This document shows, one piece after another, positions 1 through 5,216 of a stretch of 6,242 bases of DNA. This stretch comes from Rhizobiaceae bacterium. GTDB lineage: Bacteria > Pseudomonadota > Alphaproteobacteria > Rhizobiales > Rhizobiaceae. The DNA lies in the NCBI GenBank assembly GCA_913776675.1, contig CAJYRE010000167.1, forward strand, positions 1-6,242, read 5' to 3'. Numbering within the stretch: the first letter of the stretch is position 1; each line of letters begins with the position of its first letter. A model generated the notes under the pieces. That model saw only the letters and a program-made list of their open reading frames with translations. It was not told the origin of the DNA and did not search any database. A program made the position numbers and the translations under genes.

Positions 1-284
1 CCCATGCCGAGGCATGGAAAAGTCTGGCGGAGGATATTCATCTGCGCGCCTTGAAAGAGGCCTATGGTCATGCGGATGAGGTGCGCCCTTTGGCACGCCG
101 TGAGCGGGAGTGCCTCTATCTGGCCGCACAGGGCAGAAACCTTAAGGAGATTTCAGGGGCGCTGCATATTTCGGACTATACAGCCCGTGGCCATCTCACA
201 TCCGCACGCCTTAAACTCAAATGTCGCAATACAGCACATGCTGTCGCAAAAGCAACCAAGTTAAGAATTATCGATCCTGTCTGA
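1..284 (+). CDS. LuxR-family transcriptional regulator, C-terminal HTH (partial, 5' end outside window)
   Basis: The frame is open to the left edge (first full codon at 3) and gives 93 residues ending at TGA 282-284. Residues about 28-85 form a LuxR-type helix-turn-helix: 'LARRERECLYLAAQG' matches the 'LTxREREVLxLxAxG' helix, 'KEISGALHISDYTARGHL' the scaffold and recognition helices, and 'ARLKLKCRNTAHAVAKA' the closing helix. The ending 'N..HAVAKA' and the stop soon after the HTH are typical of acyl-homoserine-lactone-responsive LuxR/TraR-type proteins, so an autoinducer-binding domain upstream is likely but not visible. A response-regulator partner domain remains possible. A TTG at 51 could be read as a start, but it would cut into sequence that continues smoothly upstream, so the gene is taken as truncated by the window. 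No luxI-type synthase is present here. It is cytoplasmic and would act as a DNA-binding dimer; its target is unknown. Confidence 0.85.
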   Translation, partial: HAEAWKSLAEDIHLRALKEAYGHADEVRPLARRERECLYLAAQGRNLKEISGALHISDYTARGHLTSARLKLKCRNTAHAVAKATKLRIIDPV

Positions 285-308
285 AAAATCTTGGATAGCG
301 ATAGTTTT
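269..308 (+). terminator. Weak candidate intrinsic terminator of the LuxR gene
   Basis: TATCG-ATCC (269-277) can pair with GGAT-ag-CGATA (293-303), giving nine pairs with a two-base bulge and a 15-base loop, followed by GTTTT (304-308). It overlaps the last codons and stop of the LuxR gene. The stem is AT-rich and the T run is only four, so it would be a weak terminator at best. Confidence 0.25.
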
Positions 309-683
309 GCGCGATACAGCTCATAATGTTTCTCAAGTGCAACGATAAAAATGACGAAGCCTGAGGGTGCGCGTGCTTGCACTTTTATTGACGGCGGCGG
401 ATGCGAATCCATGATTTTGGTCGCTGTTTATGACAGCCTTAAATCTATATTTATCACAATCGGCGCATGGTTGCCGTGAATAGGCTCGTGCCATCTCGCT
501 AAATGGTCACATTTGCCCTATATTCGCTGCACTGCAGCATTGGAATGGGGCAGACGGTGCATGCCGCATCGCTGCCAAAATGTTCCATTGGGCGTTCCGA
601 GGGCTTGTCCGGTTCAGAGTGAACTTGGCCGTCTCTCTATTCTTTTGTCGCATGTCCGTTATCGTTTTATTGAGGGCAATAAA
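285..683. other. Non-coding interval between LuxR gene and esterase
   Basis: I see no convincing gene in these 399 bases. It holds several small dyads: AAGTGCAA (335-342) against TTGCACTT (377-384), GCTGT-n5-ACAGC (423-437), GCTGC-act-GCAGC (526-538) and GTTCA-gag-TGAAC (612-624). Promoter-like pieces for the + strand are TTGACG (388-393) with CATGAT (410-415) at a 16-base spacing, and two CTATAT hexamers (445-450 and 518-523), the form often quoted for rhizobial -10 elements, but neither has a good -35. The esterase promoter probably lies here but cannot be pinned down. Confidence 0.5.
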
Positions 684-713
684 ATGCGACATGCTTTAGG
701 AAGTCGAAATATG
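678..713 (+). promoter_or_regulatory. Two alternative ribosome-binding sites/starts for the esterase
   Basis: GAGGG precedes ATG 684 by seven bases, and AGGAAG precedes ATG 711 by seven bases. Both ATGs are in the same frame, so the proteins differ by nine N-terminal residues. Neither removes any part of the hydrolase domain, so the sequence does not decide which is used. Confidence 0.5.
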
Positions 714-1742
714 CGAATGAACCTCTCCCAGTCGATGGCAGCCTTGATCCGTCAACAGAAGACCTTGCGGCAAACGCTTGTCGATTTTGTTGATGAGGGC
801 AGCCGTTTCTGGCTTGATGAGTCCGAGACAGATTCTGAGGAGCAAACGCTCAGGGAAACCTCTGGCTTTGGAAGCAATCCCGGCTCATTGCGGATGTTGT
901 CCTATGTTCCCCCGCGCTTGCGGCAAGGTGCGCCTCTGGTGGTGGTTTTGCATGGTTGCGGGCAATCTGCGGCTGATTTTGATCGTGGCAGCGGCTGGTC
1001 GAAACTGGCGCGTCAGCATGGTTTTGCTCTGCTTTATCCCGAGCAGAGCCATTCGAACAATTCTCACGGCTGTTTCAACTGGTTTCGTCCAAGTGCTGTG
1101 AGCCGTGATCGCGGCGAAGCGGGGTCTGTACGCCAGATGATTGCCAGCATGGTTGATGATTATGCGCTGGATACGGGTGCCATCTACATTATGGGGCTAT
1201 CAGCCGGCGGCGCACTGACAGCCGCGCTTCTTGCCGCCTATCCAGAGGTGTTTCGGGCGGGTGCCATTGTTGCAGGCTTGCCGTTTGGCGCGGCGCGTGA
1301 TGCCATGCATGCTTTCAGCGTCATGAAGAATGGCGCGGTCAAGACACCGGAAGAATGGGCCCATCTTGTGCAGCAGGCTGCGCCCGAAGCAACGCAATGG
1401 CCACGCATATCCATCTGGCATGGAACGGATGATCAGGTGGTGAATGTCAAGAATGCAGACGCTCTGCGGATGCAATGGTTGGCCGTGCATGGCTTGACAG
1501 ATGTTAAGAGCAAAGTCGTGCGGCTGGGCAAGGTATCCAGCCACGTCTGGCACGATGCAAAGGGTGAGATTAAAGTGGAGTCAACCTTGCTGGATGGCCT
1601 GGATCATGGCGTGCCCATTGCGTCGGGGCAGGGGGAGCCTATGCCTTTTATGCTCTCGTCTGCCTTGCATCTTCCAGACATTCTCGTGAGCCGCTGGGGG
1701 CTTTCCAAGTGGTCGCTTAACAGATCGCGTGTTTCCGGATGA
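684..1742 (+). CDS. PHB depolymerase family esterase (alpha/beta hydrolase)
   Basis: A 352-aa serine hydrolase of the esterase/PHB-depolymerase family (LpqC-like). Visible landmarks are 'YVPP' and 'PLVVVLHGCGQ' with the oxyanion-hole HGCGQ at 90-94, 'GWSKLARQHGFALLYPEQ' at 104-121, 'CFNWFRP' at 130-136, and the nucleophile elbow GLSAG at 171-175 with Ser173. The acid is Asp250 in 'WHGTDDQVV', and the base is His308 in 'GLDHGVP'. All three catalytic residues are in the usual order. No signal peptide is visible, so it probably acts in the cytoplasm on an ester such as a short 3-hydroxyalkanoate oligomer; true polymer hydrolysis is not shown. The start at ATG 684 is chosen because GAGGG lies seven bases upstream. 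ATG 711 also has a good site (AGGAAG) and would give 343 aa. The frame stays open upstream to a TTG at 513, but that stretch is not family-like. No phaC or other PHB gene is nearby. Confidence 0.88.
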   Translation: MRHALGSRNMRMNLSQSMAALIRQQKTLRQTLVDFVDEGSRFWLDESETDSEEQTLRETSGFGSNPGSLRMLSYVPPRLRQGAPLVVVLHGCGQSAADFDRGSGWSKLARQHGFALLYPEQSHSNNSHGCFNWFRPSAVSRDRGEAGSVRQMIASMVDDYALDTGAIYIMGLSAGGALTAALLAAYPEVFRAGAIVAGLPFGAARDAMHAFSVMKNGAVKTPEEWAHLVQQAAPEATQWPRISIWHGTDDQVVNVKNADALRMQWLAVHGLTDVKSKVVRLGKVSSHVWHDAKGEIKVESTLLDGLDHGVPIASGQGEPMPFMLSSALHLPDILVSRWGLSKWSLNRSRVSG

Positions 1743-1772
1743 TATGGATGGCGCTGTAACACTTTTAATTTG

Positions 1773-1824
1773 CTGCATAATTTTCTCCTTAAATCGATTC
1801 CGATTTAAGGAGAAAATTATGCAG
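1773..1824. repeat. Perfect 24-bp inverted repeat with 4-base loop (candidate dispersed palindromic element)
   Basis: The arm at 1773-1796 (starts CTGCATAATTTTCTCC) is an exact reverse complement of 1801-1824 (ends GGAGAAAATTATGCAG), with loop ATTC at 1797-1800. With one G-U pair, RNA pairing extends to 1770-1827. It lacks the GC core and T run of a terminator, and a proper terminator follows 20 bases later. Each arm, read outward, contains AAGGAG, six bases, then ATGCAG. On the + strand this gives the two-codon frame ATG CAG TAA (1819-1827). Perfect arms of this length suggest a recent or conserved mobile or dispersed element. I recall similar AT-rich palindromes in rhizobial intergenic DNA but cannot confirm this here. 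The element may extend leftward to about 1751. Confidence 0.6.
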
Positions 1825-1844
1825 TAATCTTTGTTTGAAAAACC

Positions 1845-1890
1845 AAAAAATCGGCGATCCGGTCATACACCGGATCGCCGATTTTGTTTT
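1845..1890. terminator. Bidirectional intrinsic terminator between convergent genes
   Basis: A perfect 17-bp stem pairs 1847-1863 with 1869-1885 around a five-base loop (CATAC). Its core is TCGGCGATCCGG. On the + strand it ends in TTTTGTTTTG, and on the - strand the stem is followed by TTTTTTGGTTTTT. It therefore can end transcripts of the esterase from the left and of the small membrane protein gene (stop at 1927) from the right. Confidence 0.92.
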
Positions 1891-1926
1891 GTCTGTCATG
1901 AAAGGAAGAACAAGGCGTCTGCGATC

Positions 1927-2076
1927 TTATTTTTCCTGAACCTTGACGCCGTCCTGACCGATACTGAACTCCACAGCTTTGGGCTTGGTTTTTTCATGAT
2001 ACGTATATCCGCCCAGACCAATCACAGCCACGACCAATGCGCCAATCACCAGATAAAGACCATTTGTGCGAGTCAT
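1927..2076 (-). CDS. Small single-span membrane protein, function unknown
   Basis: A 49-residue protein. Residues 1-6 are short and polar with Arg3, residues about 7-24 are a strongly hydrophobic helix ('LYLVIGALVVAVIGLGGY'), and residues 25-49 form a charged tail ending 'FSIGQDGVKVQEK'. The positive N-terminus suggests it stays inside with the tail in the periplasm. ATG 2076 is chosen because AGGAGAGG lies just upstream (about 2084-2091). The frame is open further up to 2226, but that stretch is cysteine/arginine-rich, shows no membrane or domain character and overlaps the probable promoter. The short form resembles small uncharacterised rhizobial proteins with a hydrophobic helix followed by a '(I/V)GxxGVxV' tail. 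It lies downstream of the polysaccharide polymerase on the same strand, but the 201-base gap and a promoter-like sequence argue for separate transcription. I do not know its function. Confidence 0.72.
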   Translation of the reverse strand: MTRTNGLYLVIGALVVAVIGLGGYTYHEKTKPKAVEFSIGQDGVKVQEK

Positions 2077-2113
2077 CGTATCCCTCTCCTTTTTCTGCAT
2101 ATCCACCACGCAA

Positions 2114-2128
2114 AAGAACGTCGTTCTT
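2114..2128. promoter_or_regulatory. Operator-like dyad AAGAACGTCGTTCTT in the leader of the small gene
   Basis: A perfect 7-1-7 inverted repeat, extended on both sides by two further complementary bases after one mismatch (2111-2131). It lies between the candidate promoter and the ribosome-binding site of the 49-aa gene, where a bound repressor or an RNA hairpin could control expression. There is no T run, so it is not a terminator. The binding protein is unknown. Confidence 0.35.
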
Positions 2129-2142
2129 GTGCGGAAAACCTT

Positions 2143-2170
2143 ATTATTCTTTGCGCAAACTCGTTTTGAA
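2143..2170 (-). promoter_or_regulatory. Candidate sigma-70 promoter of the small membrane protein gene
   Basis: On the - strand TTCAAA (2170-2165) lies 16 bases upstream of AATAAT (2148-2143), matching consensus at 4/6 and 5/6. Transcription would begin near 2136, giving a leader of about 60 bases before ATG 2076. The match is only moderate and is supported mainly by its position. Confidence 0.3.
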
Positions 2171-2277
2171 CGGTTCTGTGCAGGAATAATCATCAGAACA
2201 ACGTCGCCACGGGCGCTTTGTTCCATTCAGGGTCCTGGTTTGATTGGCTTTTCTGATCGCGGCTGACAATCAGTCTT

Positions 2278-3519
2278 TCAGGGAGAGGTGTGGTGTTGGG
2301 TCTGCTGGTGGCGCATTTCCAGCGCTTTGCATCCCCAAAGAATGCCAAACAGCAAATACATATGCCGCCAGTGATCCAGATCGATAACGTTGCCAATTGC
2401 AGCATGACCGATAAGAGTGATCCAGGCAATCATCAGATAGGGCTGCCAGACACGTTCGCGCAGCAGATATTTGAAGCCGAAGCAAAGAGTCCAGATCATC
2501 AAGGTCAGATAGCAGACAAACCCCAACCATCCGTAGGTGGTTAGCGATTTGAGCCAGATATTATGCTCATCTTCCGGGAAGATCTTGTTGAAGGCCAATG
2601 GTCCGATGCCCAGTGGCCGTTCCATGGACATGAGAAAGCCGATCTTGTGACGCTCAAAGCGCCCCAGATGGCCACCATCATAGTCCTGCACCAGTTCTGT
2701 GCGGGCAGAAAAGATGTTGCGCACCTGCTCAGATTGCAGCGCAATGGCCAGTGTGAACACCATGAGTACACCAGCGGTCAAGGACAGCAGCAGGATTTTC
2801 AGCCGAAACGCGCCGCGGCGTTTTTGAATGAGCAGAATGATGACCATGGCCACGGCCGAAAACAGAAACAAGGCCCAGGCTGCACGGGAAAAGGATAGAA
2901 AAACACCCAAGGCAATGATCAGCAGCCCAAGAAGACGCCATGGCGCATCCATCAGACGACCTGTCAGCAAACCGTGTATCAGGTAAAGGGAGGGAGCAAT
3001 CAGAAACGGCCCAAACACATTGGGGTCTTGAAAGGCACCCATCGCCCGCTCATAGCGGGTAAAAACCTCTGATCCGGGAAAGGCATGGAAATAGCCAAGC
3101 ACACCAAGCGCAGCAGTGCCCACCGCAGCCAGAGACCATGCCTTGAAAATCAGGTGTAAGCGCTCCTGCCGATCTTCAATGATGGCGGCATAAAACACGG
3201 ATGTCAGCGCCAGAAAGGTGGATATGGCCACATACATGGGGCCTGTATCCAGATCGATCATCATGGTGAGTGACAGAAGGCCGCCAATGTTGAAGGTGAG
3301 CAGCAGGCCCAGCAAAGGGGCAATGTTGCGCGAGATGCGCAGGCCGAGAATGAACCACAGCGGCATTTGTACCGCCATGAACAGCTCATAGGGTGCTGGT
3401 TCCTGAAATACAAACCCCAGCAGGAAAACGCCGAGAGCAATAAGCGCCGATCCCAGCAGTTTGGCTGTGGCCAATCCCGGCAGGAAGGGGCTGCCTGTGC
3501 TGGTGTCAAAGGTGCTCAA
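2278..3519 (-). CDS. O-antigen ligase/Wzy polymerase-family integral membrane protein
   Basis: A 413-aa multispanning protein with about ten to twelve hydrophobic segments (for example 20-38, 46-61, 66-87, 95-114, 124-144, 168-186, 195-211, 213-231, 239-261, 330-350, 361-376, 386-398). Family marks are 'GAFQDPNVFGPFL' at 161-173, 'SFSRAAW' at 209-215, a large periplasmic-type loop at about 262-328 with 'RPLGIGP' and 'DEHNIWLKSLTTYGWLG', and 'DLDHWRHMYLLFGILWG' at 380-396, a pattern usual in rhizobial polysaccharide polymerases. It probably joins lipid-linked repeat units in the periplasm to build a surface polysaccharide; ligation to another acceptor is the alternative, because the two activities share the Wzy_C fold. 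The start is TTG at 3519, within a TTGA overlap with the upstream sugar-transferase stop, with GGAAAA upstream. The first helix begins at residue 20, and the next in-frame Met (48) would remove it. The overlap points to translational coupling. Confidence 0.87.
   Translation of the reverse strand: MSTFDTSTGSPFLPGLATAKLLGSALIALGVFLLGFVFQEPAPYELFMAVQMPLWFILGLRISRNIAPLLGLLLTFNIGGLLSLTMMIDLDTGPMYVAISTFLALTSVFYAAIIEDRQERLHLIFKAWSLAAVGTAALGVLGYFHAFPGSEVFTRYERAMGAFQDPNVFGPFLIAPSLYLIHGLLTGRLMDAPWRLLGLLIIALGVFLSFSRAAWALFLFSAVAMVIILLIQKRRGAFRLKILLLSLTAGVLMVFTLAIALQSEQVRNIFSARTELVQDYDGGHLGRFERHKIGFLMSMERPLGIGPLAFNKIFPEDEHNIWLKSLTTYGWLGFVCYLTLMIWTLCFGFKYLLRERVWQPYLMIAWITLIGHAAIGNVIDLDHWRHMYLLFGILWGCKALEMRHQQTQHHTSP
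3516..3519 (-). other. TTGA stop/start overlap coupling transferase and polymerase genes
   Basis: The last transferase codon TAT and its stop TGA contain the TTG start of the polymerase (TAT-TGA read as TTG-A). The stop and start share four bases. With a TTG start and only a moderate upstream GGAAAA, translation of the polymerase probably depends on ribosomes finishing the transferase, keeping the membrane polymerase at a low ratio. Confidence 0.6.
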
Positions 3520-5069
3520 TAGGCATTTTCCGTGTTCAAAAGGCTAAAGGGTGTCATGAAAAGAATCTTGAGATCCAGCAGCAAAGACCAGTTTTCAATA
3601 TAGTAGAGATCGCAGGCGGTTCTGCCTTTGATTTTTTCATCATTATCAATTTCACCGCGCCAGCCATTGACCTGCGCCCAGCCTGTCACGCCGGGCTTAA
3701 CCCGGTGTCTGGCAAAATAGTCTTCAACAATATCACCATAAAGGCGGTTGTGGGTTTGCGCCAGAATGGCGTGGGGCCTTGGGCCAACCAGAGAAAGCTC
3801 ACCTTTCAGCACATTGAACAGTTGTGGCAATTCATCCATGGAGGATTTGCGCAAGAATCGTCCCACAGGGGTCACACGAGGATCGTTTTTCGTCACCGCC
3901 AGTTTTGCGGTCGGATCGCTCATTTCCGTATACATCGAGCGGAATTTCAGCACATTGACGACCTGGTTATTGAAACCATGGCGCTTTTGCACAAACAGAA
4001 TAGGCCCTTTGGAGGTGGTGCGCACGGCAATGGCTGCGGCCAGCATGATGGGCCACAGAAGGGCAAGAGCCAGCAGGCTGAAAACAATATCGAAGGCCCG
4101 CTTGGCCACCGAGTCCCAATCCCGAATGGGCTTGTCCACCAGATCCAGCATGGGAACAGTGCCAACATGGGAATAGGCACGGGGACGAAACGCCAGACTG
4201 TCTGAATGGGCGGCCAGCCGGATGTCCACAGGCAGAACCCAGAGCATTTTCAGCAGTTGCAAAATACGGGCTTCCGCGCTGAGCGGCAGGGAGATGATCA
4301 GCATATCAATGCGGGCTTCACGGGCAAATTGCACCAGTTCCGCTACAGTGCCCAACTTGGGGTAGCCTGCCACCATCGTGGGAGAACGCTCACCCTGCCG
4401 ATCATCAAAAATGCCACAAATCCGAATATCGTTATCGTCCTGGCTTTCCAGTTTGCGAATGAGCGTCTTGGCAGGTTCGCCGCCGCCAACAATAACGGCC
4501 CGCCGTTCAATCAGACCATTGCGCGTCCATCGACGAATGCCCAGCGCCAGCATGTAGCGTTCGATGATGATGAATATGCTGCCCGCGACCGCCCAGCCCG
4601 TGAGCCATGGATAAAGCACTTCTGACGAGGGGAGAAACTCGCAGAACACTGCCATGGCGGCCAAACACAACACCCATCCAATCAAGGCGCGTTTTAACGA
4701 TGTCCATGGCTTCCTGAGAACCTGAATCTGATAGGCATCGGCAAAGAGCAAAAGAAGAGAATAGGTTGCTGTTCCTATGGCCGCAAAGCCTGCATGGAGA
4801 ATAAAATGGATGCTGGGAACTGATACTGCAAACCAATGCACAGCGAATCCGATGAACATCATGGAGCAAAACTCAAAAATACCGAGCTGACCAAGAATAA
4901 TAACGGGAGAGCGGTTTGCTTCGCGCAAATGCTGGGCAACAAGACTGGCCGTGGGCGATAGATTCGTGATCTGTGGTCCATCAGACCGTTCACGCGCGTC
5001 CATTTTACCAACTTCGTCACGTAATTTTCGACGCAGTCTGGCAATGTCCAAAGTGTTTGGTGTCTTCAT
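3516..5069 (-). CDS. Undecaprenyl-phosphate sugar phosphotransferase (WcaJ/ExoY/WbaP type)
   Basis: A 517-aa long-form polyprenyl-phosphate hexose-1-phosphate transferase that loads the first sugar (probably glucose, substrate not provable) onto undecaprenyl phosphate at the inner membrane. The N-terminus is soluble to about 55. Four hydrophobic helices follow at about 57-80, 86-111, 127-146 and 154-175, then a Rossmann-like region beginning 'AVIVGGGEPA' (191-200). The C-terminal catalytic domain starts at 'AKRAFDIVFSLLALALLWP' (322-340), the re-entrant membrane helix. It contains 'FVQKRHGFN' (359-367), 'LKFRSMYTE' (374-382), 'NDPRVTPVGRFLRKSSMDELPQLFNV' with the catalytic Asp412-Glu413 pair, 'LSLVGPRP' (425-432) and 'VKPGVTGWAQVNGWRGE'. 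Everything expected is intact and of normal length. The ATG at 5069 has only a weak GGA upstream. It is the first gene after an AT-rich gap with a candidate promoter and overlaps the polymerase gene by four bases. It resembles the initiating transferase of the agrobacterial UPP locus, an inference only. Confidence 0.92.
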   Translation of the reverse strand: MKTPNTLDIARLRRKLRDEVGKMDARERSDGPQITNLSPTASLVAQHLREANRSPVIILGQLGIFEFCSMMFIGFAVHWFAVSVPSIHFILHAGFAAIGTATYSLLLLFADAYQIQVLRKPWTSLKRALIGWVLCLAAMAVFCEFLPSSEVLYPWLTGWAVAGSIFIIIERYMLALGIRRWTRNGLIERRAVIVGGGEPAKTLIRKLESQDDNDIRICGIFDDRQGERSPTMVAGYPKLGTVAELVQFAREARIDMLIISLPLSAEARILQLLKMLWVLPVDIRLAAHSDSLAFRPRAYSHVGTVPMLDLVDKPIRDWDSVAKRAFDIVFSLLALALLWPIMLAAAIAVRTTSKGPILFVQKRHGFNNQVVNVLKFRSMYTEMSDPTAKLAVTKNDPRVTPVGRFLRKSSMDELPQLFNVLKGELSLVGPRPHAILAQTHNRLYGDIVEDYFARHRVKPGVTGWAQVNGWRGEIDNDEKIKGRTACDLYYIENWSLLLDLKILFMTPFSLLNTENAY

Positions 5070-5216
5070 GACAGCATTCCATTTTGCAATGAGATGCTTT
5101 TATAGAGAATATTCTAAAAAAAGTTTAGCTCATTTCCAAAGCCCTGCGTTATTTAAGGCTGGAATTCAAGATAATAGTATGGAACCTACTGATTTTAAGG
5201 GGATTTTTTTAATGGG
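5070..5216. other. AT-rich gap inside the polysaccharide cluster
   Basis: This 147-base interval between the GT4 gene and the sugar transferase is visibly richer in A and T than the genes around it (runs of seven A at 5116-5122 and seven T at 5204-5210). No open frame of note is present. A perfect ten-base palindrome AGAATATTCT sits at 5106-5115. No GC-rich hairpin with a T run follows the GT4 stop, so transcription from the GT4 gene may continue through, with the gap adding a second promoter. Confidence 0.5.
5111..5139 (-). promoter_or_regulatory. Candidate sigma-70 promoter for the sugar transferase-polymerase pair
   Basis: On the - strand TTGGAA (5139-5134) and TAGAAT (5116-5111) are separated by exactly 17 bases, matching the consensus hexamers at 4/6 and 5/6. 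The predicted start near 5104 gives a leader of about 35 bases to ATG 5069. The -10 overlaps the AGAATATTCT palindrome (5106-5115), a position where a regulator could block it. Confidence 0.42.

Noticed and set aside
364..388. GTGC...GCAC followed by TTTTATT as a terminator of the LuxR gene
   Set aside because: A four-pair stem with an eight-base loop is not convincing, about 80 bases after the stop codon.
513..683. Upstream extension of the esterase from TTG 513 (409 aa)
   Set aside because: The extra residues are Arg/Cys-rich without family resemblance or signal-peptide character, while ATG 684 has GAGGG at proper spacing.
1581..1778. 65-aa frame on the - strand with a perfect AAGGAG and ATG from the palindrome
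   Set aside because: It lies antisense over the end of the esterase and beyond it, has a low-complexity basic composition with no domain, and its start signal is simply the mirror copy in the inverted repeat.
1831..2169. 112-aa frame on the + strand starting at TTG
   Set aside because: It reads through the terminator stem and is antisense to the 49-aa membrane protein gene; no ribosome-binding site or domain.
1927..2226. Longer 99-aa version of the small membrane protein
   Set aside because: The extra 50 residues look like translated leader, include the dyad and promoter-like region, and a strong ribosome-binding site favours ATG 2076.
2252..2275. CTGAT...ATCAG hairpin after the polymerase stop
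   Set aside because: The stem has only five pairs with an 11-base or longer loop and no T run on the - strand, too weak to call a terminator.
3705..4205. 166-aa and 142-aa + strand frames inside the sugar transferase
   Set aside because: They are antisense shadows of a well-supported gene with all family motifs.
5068..5074. CTGTCAT (- strand) at the transferase start, identical to a PhoB half-site
   Set aside because: Only one half-site is present, it overlaps the start codon, and no second copy lies at 11-base spacing, so a functional Pho box is not supported.
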